From Chrysochromulina parva (lineage: Eukaryota > Haptophyta > Prymnesiales > Chrysochromulinaceae): a stretch of DNA of 18,360 bases. Below, piece after piece: positions 1 to 8,982 of this stretch (positions are counted from its first letter, which is position 1; each line of letters starts with the position of its first letter). The stretch is taken from positions 1 to 18,360 of the forward strand of contig PJAB01000995.1 in the NCBI GenBank assembly GCA_002887195.1, read 5' to 3'. Under the pieces are notes generated by a model. It made no database searches. It worked only from the letters and a program-made list of their open reading frames with translations, and was not told the origin of the DNA. Position numbers and translations under genes: made by a program.

Positions 1-261
1 GCTTCGGTCGTCGCGCTGACGTGCGGGGTGTGTGTTGTTGGTGGGTTTGGATGGTTGTGAGGTTCGTCTGTGTGGTCCGAGTGCCTTTGTGCGTCCGCGT
101 GTCCCGTGTGTGTCCCGTGTGTGTCCCGGCTCCCCCCGGTGTCTTTTTACCGGTACCATAGATTCCGAGTTCGGCCGAACCAGTCCAGTTCACAGCCATT
201 GGTGACAGTGGTCACCCCGGCATGTCGAGCCTCGGGTCTGCCTCGCCCGCACACTTCTGAG
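1..261 (+). other. 5' flank/leader of the small membrane-protein gene
   Basis: No in-frame ATG precedes position 262 in the frame of the downstream gene, so this stretch is read as promoter and 5' untranslated sequence. It is rich in GT/TCC and holds two perfect 11-bp copies of GTGTGTGTCCC at 106-116 and 117-127, preceded by a shorter copy. No clear TATA box is seen. An upstream exon left of the window cannot be excluded. Confidence 0.4.
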
Positions 262-660
262 ATGGAAAAGCTCCTGCCATCCACGACACCGAAACCTGAT
301 CCTCTGAAAGTTCTGCTCCAAGGCATGGCCGACTCCTTCGCACGAGCTTACGGGATCCAAGCAGAAACTGCCCAAGGGCTAATGCTAGCAGTCTTTTTCG
401 TTGTTGTGATTGCTGTTGTGTGGCCCATTGCATTGCGCATTGGAATGGACGGAGCGGCTCCGTTCAGCACTGACACGCCAATCGAGAATGCCACACCTGC
501 TGTTTCGCTCCTCCATGAGCAGCTGGCAACACTGGCAAACGAAAATCGGACTTTGCGATCCGCGCTGGAGCGCATTGCCTTGAGGCTGGATACCAACGAA
601 CGTCACTGCGCTGAGCTCCAGGCAAAGCTGGAGAGCAGAAGCAGTAAGAAGGAAGACTAG
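262..660 (+). CDS. small single-pass membrane protein with C-terminal coiled coil
   Basis: The product is 132 residues, taken from the first ATG in the open frame; the frame extends upstream only through non-ATG codons. Residues about 40-61 form one strong hydrophobic segment (MLAVFFVVVIAVVWPIAL). Residues about 80-127 are a Leu/Glu/Arg-rich amphipathic stretch with heptad-like spacing (LLHEQLATLANENRTLRSAL) that should form a coiled coil, followed by a charged tail ending KKED. There is no obvious cleavable signal peptide; the N-terminus is short and Pro/Lys-bearing. This layout fits a membrane-anchored tether or adaptor, but I do not recognise a family and assign no function. It is convergent with the RING gene to its right, with a 261-bp spacer. 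Coding status is supported by the hydrophobic/coiled-coil organisation and the clean stop. Confidence 0.6.
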   Translation: MEKLLPSTTPKPDPLKVLLQGMADSFARAYGIQAETAQGLMLAVFFVVVIAVVWPIALRIGMDGAAPFSTDTPIENATPAVSLLHEQLATLANENRTLRSALERIALRLDTNERHCAELQAKLESRSSKKED

Positions 661-921
661 GAGTCTCAATCCACCATGCACACTACACTCAGGTACCAAC
701 GGCTCTCGTAGTGTAGGTGTTGAAGAAGAGCCGCTGTGTGTCAAACGCGTCACAAATGCGCACGCTATCGACTTTGATCTAGGCATCGTCTGATATCGAC
801 GCCGATCAGACATCGGCTAATTTAGCACATTAGCAGTTTCCGGATACCTACCCTTATTTCTGAAACGGAATGGCGTGCCACAACGCTGAAATGCGGCCCG
901 GGGCCCGGCCCTGGCTCTTGG
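661..921. other. convergent intergenic spacer
   Basis: This is the shared 3' flank of the coiled-coil gene (+) and the RING gene (-). It is less GC-rich than its neighbours. A 7-bp inverted repeat (CTACACT at 683-689 and AGTGTAG at 710-716) could form a small hairpin just after the stop at 660. No coding or RNA gene is seen. Confidence 0.4.
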
Positions 922-2355
922 TCAGACCATGGCTGTACCAGCGGAGGGCCTCGCCTCGGGCAGCGGGGCGAAGGGGGCGCTGACGAGGATCTGGTGAACG
1001 ATAAGGCAGCAGCGCGGCATCTCACACTCGTCGTCGATCATCACGCCGTCGGGCAGCAACGGCGCTTTGCAGAGGGGGCAGCTTGTCGAGATCATGCGCG
1101 CTCGGGTCCAAGAGAGCAGGCACGCACGATGGAGCATGTGCCGGCAAGGCAACACGATAATCTCCTCGTTTTCCTCGTAGGCTTCCAGGCAGATAGGGCA
1201 CTCGGGTGCCTCGGTCCAGGCGCGAGGACTGAAGGCCTCCCCTTGGAAAGTATGCAAGTACGTCGGCCCAATCGCTGTCAGCGTCGACGAGGTTTGATCC
1301 ACCTCCGCTGGGGCCGGCGCCGGCGGTGCTGGCGCCGGTGCCGGTGCTGGTGGTGCCGCGGCACCCTGGGCGTCGTCGTGAGCGGGCGTCGAGTCGGGCA
1401 GCTGGTCGCTGCACAGGGCGGCGGCCTGCGCGGCGGCCACTACGCGCAGCTGCGCGATGGTCGTCACGTTACGCGCGTCGATGACGCGCTCCAAAATCTT
1501 CTGCTGCCGTCGAGTCTCACGTGTCCTCGTTTGGAGACCGCGAGCGACGGCGAGGTGGAGGAAGAGCCCAAAGAAGCCGAGCGAGAGACAGAGCGAGTAG
1601 GGCGAGCACGAGCGCGCGAACAGGTCGAACGAGTGCTCGGTGATCAGCACCACGTACACCTCGTGCGTCTGCGAGTATCGAAAGCGGATCACCTCTCCCA
1701 GCTCTGCAGAGGCACGTGTGTACGGAACGATGCGCTGGTAAGCGACGATGCACCGCTCAGGCGCGATGTTCATCACACGCACCGCCAGGTACCCTACCAG
1801 CAGGTAAACGCCCACGAGCGCGAACGCGAGCCGCCGCGCCATCAGTAGGCTGTTGCCGTCTGAGCGCTGCTCAAGTATTCCGACCGCCAACCCAAGGGCC
1901 GCCGCGGCGAGGAGCGCGCCGACCGTGAACGCGACGGTGGCGAGCTCGGCATCGAGCCCGGCATCGGGCTCGCTCGCCGCGCTCGTGACGTTGCGTGCCG
2001 CGTCAAACATGACGAGCGGCGGCGACGGCGACGGCGGTGGCAAGGGCGGCAGTGGCGGCGGCGCGACGGGCGCAAAGGCGCATCTGTGGCAGGCGTGCGG
2101 GCATGCGCGGCATTGGCCAAAGTCTGCTGCGCTGCCGCACGGGTTCGCGCGGCAGCCCGGATCAAACTTTTCCAGCCACGCGCACGTGTACAGTCCGCCA
2201 CCGTAGGCGGACCAGGCAGGATCATCGTGGCACCAGCCCTCCTCGTGCTCGCCCGCCTCGCCGGATGGCTTGAACTCATCGAGGATTAACCACACGCTCA
2301 TTATGAGCGCCGCCGTCGCGAAGGTGCACAGAGAGCCGCAGGCGATCCGGACCAT
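922..2355 (-). CDS. multi-pass membrane RING-H2 protein, probable E3 ubiquitin ligase
   Basis: The product is 477 residues from an ATG at 2355. Near the C-terminus, residues 386-429 have exact C3H2C3 RING-H2 spacing: Cys386, Cys389, Cys404, His406, His409, Cys412, Cys426 and Cys429. The core motif CPICLEAYEENEEI is followed by the usual Trp416 of the E2-binding face. Hydrophobic segments lie at about 6-25 (signal anchor or signal peptide), 139-161, 174-194 and 252-274. Between the first and second is a lumenal or extracellular Cys-rich module (eight Cys between 42 and 92), then a Pro-rich stretch (96-114). A Pro/Ala linker (about 335-350) precedes the RING. By family knowledge RING-H2 membrane proteins transfer ubiquitin from an E2 to membrane or ER substrates; the substrate is unknown. 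Intronless as read. The overlapping plus-strand frame at 994-1848 is a shadow. Confidence 0.85.
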   Translation of the reverse strand: MVRIACGSLCTFATAALIMSVWLILDEFKPSGEAGEHEEGWCHDDPAWSAYGGGLYTCAWLEKFDPGCRANPCGSAADFGQCRACPHACHRCAFAPVAPPPLPPLPPPSPSPPLVMFDAARNVTSAASEPDAGLDAELATVAFTVGALLAAAALGLAVGILEQRSDGNSLLMARRLAFALVGVYLLVGYLAVRVMNIAPERCIVAYQRIVPYTRASAELGEVIRFRYSQTHEVYVVLITEHSFDLFARSCSPYSLCLSLGFFGLFLHLAVARGLQTRTRETRRQQKILERVIDARNVTTIAQLRVVAAAQAAALCSDQLPDSTPAHDDAQGAAAPPAPAPAPAPPAPAPAEVDQTSSTLTAIGPTYLHTFQGEAFSPRAWTEAPECPICLEAYEENEEIIVLPCRHMLHRACLLSWTRARMISTSCPLCKAPLLPDGVMIDDECEMPRCCLIVHQILVSAPFAPLPEARPSAGTAMV

Positions 2356-2754
2356 GGAAGGTTGTCAGGTGCTCCAGAAGCTGGATGATCGGCAAGCGAT
2401 TACGATTGGGCGGGTTGCAGACCTCTGTGGGTCAAACATGCGCATCTGACGGAACTCGTCCCGAAAAGTCAAGAAAAGACAAGTCAAGTCAAGTCAAGTC
2501 GTTTCTCGTCAAGTCAAGTCAAGTCAAGTCACCTCACGTCAAGGTAAGTCTAAAGTCAAGTCACGTCAAGTCAACCGTCCGGGGGGTGTCCGGCGCGCCG
2601 AGTTCGGACCGTACAATTACATCCGCAACTCAGACCGACAGTGACTTGACTACATTGTAACGGACATACGTAAACGAAGATCGTTTTCTGAGAAGGGTTT
2701 CTTCAGACAGTGCGTGGTGCTCGCGCTCGAGGGTTCGGCGACCGCGTGCGCGTG
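2356..2754. promoter_or_regulatory. spacer holding the RING gene promoter and COMMD2 3' flank
   Basis: About 400 bp between two minus-strand genes. The RING gene starts at 2355, so its promoter should lie here. The main feature is an AAGTC pentanucleotide array (2466-2574). The right part (2575-2754) is unique sequence with no gene. No core promoter element can be named with confidence. Confidence 0.35.
2466..2574. repeat. AAGTC pentanucleotide microsatellite
   Basis: The pentamer AAGTC is repeated in tandem, with perfect blocks at about 2481-2500 and 2511-2530 and diverged units (CACGTC, AAGGTAAGTC) around and after them. It lies about 110-220 bp upstream of the RING gene start on that gene's template side, so length variation could affect its promoter. 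Read across the array, the frame is open but has no protein character. Confidence 0.9.
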
Positions 2755-3384
2755 TCACAGCCGTCGTGCAATGCGGCGCGAGTGGCTCGACTTATCCTCT
2801 TTGAGTGCTTCCTCGAGCTCGGAGGCGAGCCGGCGCAGATTGGGCAGGTCCGCCTGCATCAGGTGCTCCGCCGTGCCCTCGGGGCCGCCGCTTGTGTGCA
2901 ACCGCAGCAGGAAGCTCGCCTCAGGCGCCTTGCGCGAACGGTACCGGCCGCCGAGCTCCACCTGCAGTCGCCATTCGAGGCCGCGGTACTCGGGCAGCGC
3001 GAGCCCTGTGCGCAACTCCATCTCCATTTCGGGCGCCTCTGCCTGATAGAAGCTGATGATAGCCGCGCTCGTCTCCTCGGGAAGCTCGAGCGCGAGGCCC
3101 TGCAGCAAGTCCTCGGCGGGCCGCGAGGCGTGGGCTGCGCTCACCATCAAGTAGCACAGAGCGCGCACGGCAGCCGCCACGGCGTCCGGGTCCACGCCGA
3201 GCCCTTTCGCCGCCTTGCGGAACACTGCCGGGTCCTCAGGCGCGCGCAACAGCTGACGCGCGACGCCGCAGAAGGCCGTCACGTGCTCGGCGGGGAGCGA
3301 TTTGACAAGCGCCAAGTCCGCCGCCAACCCAGGCGGCGCCTGCCCTTGCTGCGCGTGGGCGGCAGAGTGCATAGTCGATGGCAT
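2755..3384 (-). CDS. COMMD2: COMM domain-containing protein 2 (COMMD2)
   Basis: The product is 209 residues from the ATG at 3384; the frame continues to 3417 only through non-ATG codons. The N-terminal half is helical (LALVKSLPAEHVTAFCGVA). The C-terminal COMM domain starts near YRGLEWRLQVELGGRYRS, matching the Trp-containing first strand of the family, and continues through SFLLRLHTSG and LPNLRRLASELEEALKE. The extreme C-terminus, SSHSRRIARRL, resembles the basic tail typical of COMMD2, and length is close to the roughly 200 residues of animal COMMD2. COMMD proteins form the ten-subunit Commander/CCC assembly that works with retriever in endosomal recycling and also modulates NF-kB and cullin ligases in animals. 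It is divergent from the 780-residue gene, with 167 bp between the two start codons. Family call is firm; the paralogue number is slightly less so. Confidence 0.9.
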   Translation of the reverse strand: MPSTMHSAAHAQQGQAPPGLAADLALVKSLPAEHVTAFCGVARQLLRAPEDPAVFRKAAKGLGVDPDAVAAAVRALCYLMVSAAHASRPAEDLLQGLALELPEETSAAIISFYQAEAPEMEMELRTGLALPEYRGLEWRLQVELGGRYRSRKAPEASFLLRLHTSGGPEGTAEHLMQADLPNLRRLASELEEALKEDKSSHSRRIARRL

Positions 3385-3551
3385 GGGGGTGTCGGCGAGA
3401 CCGGAAGCGGAAAACACATTCTTCGTGCCCTCACAGAGGACAGGGAAGGAATTGACTGTGAAAACACATGTGACAGTCCCAATCTCCCTCCTCCCCCTCC
3501 TCTCTGCGCTGAGGAAGGTATTGAATGTTCACACCTCAAGCTGTCTAAAAC
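3385..3551. promoter_or_regulatory. bidirectional promoter between COMMD2 and the 780-aa gene
   Basis: Only 167 bp separate the two start codons on opposite strands, so both promoters must share this interval. It contains a pyrimidine-rich tract (about 3480-3506, CTCC repeats) and two AAAACACAT words (3411-3419 and 3460-3468). No TATA box is evident. A GCGAGACC-GAAGC-AAAC string at 3395-3415 resembles one just upstream of the pyrophosphatase start (7115-7136). Confidence 0.5.
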
Positions 3552-5894
3552 ATGGTGATCGCTTCGCGGTTTGTCGCCGAGACGGCCACGATTCTTCAGC
3601 CGAAATTCCTATCCCTTTCGCCAGCGGTAGGCCTGCTCGCTCGCTCGGCGCCCACGGTCGTCACCAACCTCATGTCCATGCCGTCGGCCGGGCAGCGCGA
3701 CTGCGAATGGTCATCTGCGGCCGCTCTCTGTCGAGAGCTCTACTTCCAGCAGCGTGCTGGCGCACCGCCGCTCGTGTCGCGCTCTCGCTCGCACGCTGCG
3801 ACGCACCTCACGAGCGCGGCTGCGGGCCACATCCTTGGCCTTGGTCTGCGACCAAAGCCCGATGACACAGTCCTGGCCACGCTTCGAGCGCAAGGCATCG
3901 AATCGAACCACGTGGACGGCAAGTGGACGGGCGTCTCTTTGGCGCGCTACCGCCGGCTCATCGATTTGCTCGCGGCGAGTCCCGCACGTGGGATGACCGT
4001 CCCGCTCTTCTTGCGCTTCGTCTGGGAGCGCGCTCAGTCCAAGCGGTGCTTGCTGCATTTTCTGCTGGCCCTCGACACACACGTGGCAGTTCTGAGACCG
4101 GAATGGCGCGATGCTCTCACCGCCCACGACGGCGCTGCAGCCGAGGAATGGTGCCTCTCGGCCTTTGTGCCCTCGGAGACCAGCGCGGCCGCCGTCGAGA
4201 CCGCGGCGCAACGCATCCTATGCTCGGAGGATTCGATCTCCGCATCCCGAGATTCGATCTCCGCATCCTCCTCGTCGTTGCCAACAGGGTCGATGGCGGC
4301 GTCTTCGGCGTCGAGGGCGACATGCCCGAGCTTGGCTCGTGCTGTGGAAGTGCTCGCCGCTAATTTGGGCGACGTACACGCCTTCAAGCCCCCGAACTCG
4401 CTCGAGCGCCATGCCGTCGGCGGCGGCGAGGCGCGCCCCGACTGCGTCGAGATGGTCGTGCGTGAGCTCTTCGACTTGCTGTTGTACGACCCGATGAGGC
4501 ACGCCTTCGACCCGAGCCGTCTGCCGCCGGGCGCCTCGGCCGCGCTGCGAGCGCACTATGAGCAGCGCGCGAGTGGCGCACTGGCCGACCACGCTGCCGG
4601 TGCGGCGTGGTTCCCACTCTGCCAGGGTATCCTCGGCTGTGAATACCTATCGACGGCGCCCTCTGGCGAGCGGTACGAGGCAGCGCCAAGCCTGAGCAAT
4701 GTGAGTCGGCTCGCCGCGCATCTGCTGGGCGTCCCGCTGGGCGAGCAGCCCGAGCGCCGCTGGCGGAGCCTTGTGCAGATCGCTGAGCTATGGAATGGCC
4801 ACGTGGTGCAGACATGCGCCGACGGTGGCGCACCCCCGGCCTTGAGGTCTTTGAGGTTGGAGGTGGATGAGAGCGGTACCGGCATGTATCGCGCCATGCT
4901 GTCAGATCACACGCGGCGGCGCGAGCTGGCCCGGCTTCGGCTCGAAAGCAGCCGTCACGGCGTCGAGCTGCTGCTGGAGACCGATCCGCCGATTGCCATT
5001 GCGACGCACCGGCGCCTCGATGCGGCATGGTCGGAGGTGACGATGCGCTCACATTTGGAGGCATGGAGGAGCACTGCGCGGCCGCAGGCCACCAGCTCAC
5101 ATCTCAACTCACAACTTGGTCACGATCGCCGCAGTGACCCGGCAGAGGTGGAGGCAGGCGAGGCGGCGGCGGAAGCGGCGCGCGTGGCGGTGCTGCGGGT
5201 GCTGTGGCCTATCGTCCTGGGCGATCGAATGCTGGATGCACTGCCAAATAAGGCCAGCGGCGATTGCATGCTGCTGCTGCTTGAAGCGCTCACGAGCGCG
5301 CGCTGGGCAGATGAACTGGAGAGGCTGTGGAACCCTACCGTGGAGGCGAGCACGGCACATCTGGCAGAGGCCTCTCAGCTGGATGCCGCGCGAAGCAGAG
5401 CTCACGAGCGTACCGTGCGGGCCATCGAGGCGCTCAGCGCGCTCGCGGCCGCCGCGCCATCCGCGCGGCTCGGAGATGGCGACGAGGGCCGCGGGGTCGC
5501 CGCCCGTGCCTGGCTCGCGTGGCTGCTCGAGCGAGCGCCAGAGACCATGTCGCAGTCCGCACTGATCCGCGCGCTCCTCTCCGGCAGCCGTGCCGGCAGT
5601 TTAGCCGGCAGCAGCAGCAGCGGCGGCCGACAGGAGGAGGGCAGCTGGAGTGAGGTGCATCGGGCCGGTGCTGAAGGGAGAGCTGACGCCCGCGACGGCG
5701 CGATGCATCTGCGCACATTCAGCGACGCGGTGCGTCATGGGCTGCGCCACCGCGAGGACGCCGCTCTGGTGTGCACGCTCGTCAGCTACGCGCGGGGCGA
5801 GGTCTCGCTCAGCGCTGCGTGCCGGCGCGTGCAGCCAGAGTCGTTGGGGTCCGTGCTGCGTGTGCTGCGATTCTCGTGCACGCATAGCGTTTAG
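3552..5894 (+). CDS. uncharacterised 780-residue protein
   Basis: A single open frame of 780 codons begins at an ATG in good context (AACATGG) and stays open for 2.3 kb with coding-like composition. It is largely helical and Ala/Leu/Arg-rich, with no predicted membrane segment or signal peptide. A short low-complexity Ser patch near residues 226-250 includes two DSISASR heptads encoded by a 21-bp tandem duplication (from 4229). The best-conserved-looking block is around residues 300-420, with strings such as CVEMVVRELFDLLLYDPM and WFPLCQGILGCEYL. The C-terminal third (about 540-700) looks like helical repeats. A Ser/Gly-rich linker sits near 680-695. I do not recognise a family. It starts head to head with COMMD2, and its 3' end is convergent with the 6377 gene. 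Confidence 0.75.
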   Translation: MVIASRFVAETATILQPKFLSLSPAVGLLARSAPTVVTNLMSMPSAGQRDCEWSSAAALCRELYFQQRAGAPPLVSRSRSHAATHLTSAAAGHILGLGLRPKPDDTVLATLRAQGIESNHVDGKWTGVSLARYRRLIDLLAASPARGMTVPLFLRFVWERAQSKRCLLHFLLALDTHVAVLRPEWRDALTAHDGAAAEEWCLSAFVPSETSAAAVETAAQRILCSEDSISASRDSISASSSSLPTGSMAASSASRATCPSLARAVEVLAANLGDVHAFKPPNSLERHAVGGGEARPDCVEMVVRELFDLLLYDPMRHAFDPSRLPPGASAALRAHYEQRASGALADHAAGAAWFPLCQGILGCEYLSTAPSGERYEAAPSLSNVSRLAAHLLGVPLGEQPERRWRSLVQIAELWNGHVVQTCADGGAPPALRSLRLEVDESGTGMYRAMLSDHTRRRELARLRLESSRHGVELLLETDPPIAIATHRRLDAAWSEVTMRSHLEAWRSTARPQATSSHLNSQLGHDRRSDPAEVEAGEAAAEAARVAVLRVLWPIVLGDRMLDALPNKASGDCMLLLLEALTSARWADELERLWNPTVEASTAHLAEASQLDAARSRAHERTVRAIEALSALAAAAPSARLGDGDEGRGVAARAWLAWLLERAPETMSQSALIRALLSGSRAGSLAGSSSSGGRQEEGSWSEVHRAGAEGRADARDGAMHLRTFSDAVRHGLRHREDAALVCTLVSYARGEVSLSAACRRVQPESLGSVLRVLRFSCTHSV

Positions 5895-6376
5895 AAGAAG
5901 TGTAGTCTCGGTGTACAGTACCCTCGCCGCACCCGTCTTGATACTTGACGTCTGTACCACGACGCACGAGTCCACGACGCGCGTGGAGGTGTACCCCGTG
6001 TTCGACAGTTCCGCGACTTAAGTTCAAAGCGCGTTGCCATGCGCGTTGCGTGTTGCGACCGGCAACATATGCGGCATGATCATGGGCATGATATGCCGGA
6101 CGGGGCGGACCGATTGCGCGGCCAACCCCGCTACGCCTACGGCCGGCGCGGGGATGGGGGCGGATGCGGTCCCGCCGCACCGGTTCGCGTCAATATATTC
6201 GAGTTTCGACGCCGCCTTTCCTGCTAGGGAGTGCCTTCGAGCGGTGCCTATGGTTAGACTTTGTTATGAATTTCTTGACTAGAGCTTTACTTGGCAAAAC
6301 CGTGATCAGCAACAAAGCTTTAACTAGCGCCTATACGCCGCAGCCGATGGGCAATGGCCGGGCTCACGTATAGGGC
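5895..6376. other. convergent intergenic region, nothing recognised
   Basis: About 480 bp between the stop of the 780-residue gene and the 3' end of the minus-strand gene. It is less GC-biased than the coding regions, especially 6190-6330, as expected for 3' untranslated and terminator sequence. A nearly direct duplication of GGCTCACGTA lies at 6361-6370 and 6374-6382, next to the 3' end of the minus gene. No tRNA, rRNA or convincing small ORF is visible. Confidence 0.4.
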
Positions 6377-6877
6377 TCACGTAGGGCGACGGAACGGGGC
6401 CCCCGCAGGGTCGTGATAGGCGCGGTCGTCAATAGGCCTCCAGCGCAGCGTGGATTCGAGATTGGCGCGGGCTGAGTGCGTCCGTTGCCGCTCCGCCTCG
6501 AGCTGGCGCTCCATCTTGCGCACTTTTTGCCTCCCAGCATGCCTGGCGCCGATGTACGGCTCTTCGACCGGCACTGCTGGTTCGCGCGGATAGATAATAG
6601 GCGGACCATTTCCGAGCGCCTCACCCACCTGGCTCAGCGCCTGCGGTGTCAGCGCGTGGCGCGTGGCAGGTCTAGGGGTTGATGATGGCCACATAAAATG
6701 GGTGCCGGTTGAAGTCGAGAAGGATACCGGCTCATACCAATCCCGGGCTGAATGTGTTCCTGTGCCCCCCTTCGTGTCCCAATCCCAAGGATTGTGCACC
6801 TTGTAGTGTACCACCATCTTTGGCTCGCGCTCCTCCCTCTCGCGTCGCAAGTTCCTTAGCACGAGGGAGGATCCCAT
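6377..6877 (-). CDS. uncharacterised basic protein, 5' end uncertain
   Basis: The open frame runs from 7042 to 6377, but its upstream limit is a stop and the first in-frame ATG is at 6877, giving 166 residues. The 55 codons upstream (basic, Pro/Arg-rich) could be 5' untranslated or part of a coding exon joined to an unseen upstream start by splicing; an out-of-frame ATG at 7046 exists. The best-defined segment has aromatic motifs such as MVVHYKVHNPWDWDTKGG and ARDWYEPVSFSTSTGTHF. The C-terminal part is a charged helix (RKMERQLEAERQRTHSAR) that could form a short coiled coil. No membrane segment or known domain is recognised. It is divergent from the pyrophosphatase gene and convergent with the 780-residue gene. 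Coding status rests on the long open frame and non-random composition. Confidence 0.5.
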   Translation of the reverse strand: MGSSLVLRNLRREREEREPKMVVHYKVHNPWDWDTKGGTGTHSARDWYEPVSFSTSTGTHFMWPSSTPRPATRHALTPQALSQVGEALGNGPPIIYPREPAVPVEEPYIGARHAGRQKVRKMERQLEAERQRTHSARANLESTLRWRPIDDRAYHDPAGAPFRRPT

Positions 6878-7136
6878 GATTTTGCTTTCGCTCGGTAACT
6901 GGAACGCTCGCCATTTACGTTTCGCGCGAGGAAACGGCTCACGGGCGGCTCGCGGTGAAACCGCACGCGATGGGGGCTCTAGCACCTTTTTGTGAACCTC
7001 GTTCACGTGAAGCGCATTTAATTGCGCACCGATTGACGACACTCATCGCCGCGGGATAGGATCGACTTGATTTGTGCGGCGTGCTTTTGCCACGATTCCA
7101 CTCTCGCGCGGTTTGCGAGACCCCGAAAGCATAAAC
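6878..7136. promoter_or_regulatory. bidirectional promoter upstream of the H+-pyrophosphatase
   Basis: At most 259 bp, and as little as 94 bp if the minus gene is coding up to 7042, separate the two divergent genes. Both promoters and 5' leaders must lie here. The last bases before the pyrophosphatase ATG, AAAGCATAAAC, give a purine-rich context with A at -3. No TATA box is clear. Confidence 0.45.
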
Positions 7137-8947
7137 ATGGACACTGTCCTTGCGGGTGTGCCGACGCTGCACGAGTCTTGCGTGCCGAAGAGCCCGGACA
7201 ACTCCACGGTCATCATCGTCGTCACCGGTGCGGTCGGCATCCTTTTCTCCCTCCTGCTCCTCTCCCAGGTCGCCGCGGTCAAGCTGGACATCGCCTCGGT
7301 GCCGGGCACGAAGCGCAGCAAGGAGTCTGAGGAGTCGAACCTGAAGCTCGTGGAGCTTTACAATGCCATTTCGATCGGCGCCAGCTCGTTCTTGAACGCT
7401 GAGTACAAGCTGTGCGCCCTCTTCGTCGTCGTCGTCTTCCCCGCGCTGTCAGTGCTCATCGCGTGGGGTGACAAGACGAGCGAGGCGTCGTGGGCGTGGC
7501 CTACCGGTCTGCTCTCTGGCCTGTCGTTCGTCGTGGGTGCCGTCACCTCGATGCTCTGCGGCTTCATTGGCATGCGCGTCGCCGTCTTCTCCAACGCGCG
7601 CTGCACTGTCGGCGCGTGCAGCCCCACCGTCGGGTGGACCGACTCGTTCAACACTGCCTTCAAGGCGGGTGGTGTCATGGGCTTCTCGCTGACTGGCATC
7701 GCGCTCCTGTCGCTGTACGCGCTCATCTGCGTCCTCAGGTGCGCCCGCTCGCGCGCCACGCCGCGCCCGACCGTGCCCATGCACGCGCCCACACATGTTG
7801 AATGGACTCCGCAATCGGTCTCTGTGTGGGATTCCTTCACGGTCCCCCCCTCCCACACGCCCCCCTCCACGCGCCCCCTCCTTGCACGCGCCCTACCTCC
7901 CCGCCCCCTCCCCCCCCGTCCCCTCACACGTGCCCCCCCCATATACCGTGGGTCCGCAGCCCCTTCTTCAAGGACGACGAGGCTGGGATGCTCAACCTGA
8001 TGGAGGTCGTTGCGGGCTTCGGTCTGGGCGGCTCATGCATCGCCATGTTCGGTCGCGTGGGCGGCGGCATCTACACGAAGGCGGCGGATGTGGGCGCCGA
8101 CCTCGCGGGCAAGGTGGTCCAGGATCTTCCCGAGGACGACGTGCACAACCCGGGCACCATCGCGGACAACGTCGGCGACAACGTCGGTGACGTGGCCGGC
8201 ATGGGCTCCGACCTCTTCGGCTCTTTTGGCGAGGCGAGCGTTGCGGCCCTCCTCGTTGGCGCCTCGTCGGCGGGCATCTACGCCGCTGGGTGGGGCGCCC
8301 TCATGTACCCGCTCGTGGTCTCGGGCGCGGGCATCATTGCGTGCATCGTGACCAACTACTTCGCGACCGACTTCTTCCCGGTGCGCGAGGAGAACGACAT
8401 CGAGAAGGTGCTCAAGACCCAGCTCCTCGTCTCCTCCCTGCTGATGACCCCCGTCGTCTACTACCTCTCGATCACCCTGCTCCCCGCCGCCACCTGCGGC
8501 GAGTGCGTCGGCGGGTTCGTCGTGGGCAACGTGTGCTCTTCGCCTCTCAAGGCTGCACTTTGCGTCATCTTCGGCCTCTGGGGCGGTTGCGCCATCGGCT
8601 TCATCACCGAGTTCTTCACGTCCTTCTCGTACAAGCCCGTCCAGGATGTTGCGGACTCATGCCGCACCGGCGCCGCGACCAACATCATCTACGGCCTCGC
8701 GCTCGGCTACAAGTCGGTCATCCTCCCGGTCTTCATCCTCTCAGCCATCGTCTTCGGCGCCCACACGATCGCGGGCTTTTACGGCATCGCGCTCGCGGCC
8801 CTCGGGATGCTCTCGAACCTCGCGACGACCCTCTCCATCGACGTGTACGGCCCGGTGTGCGACAACGCGGGCGGCATCGCCGAGATGTGCGAGCTGCACC
8901 CGTCGGTGCGCGAGAAGACGGACGCGCTCGACGCGGCCGGCAACACG

Positions 8948-8982
<35 letters not shown>

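Noticed and set aside
994..1848. Plus-strand 284-codon frame over the RING gene
   Set aside because: Antisense shadow; the minus strand has exact RING-H2 spacing and membrane helices.
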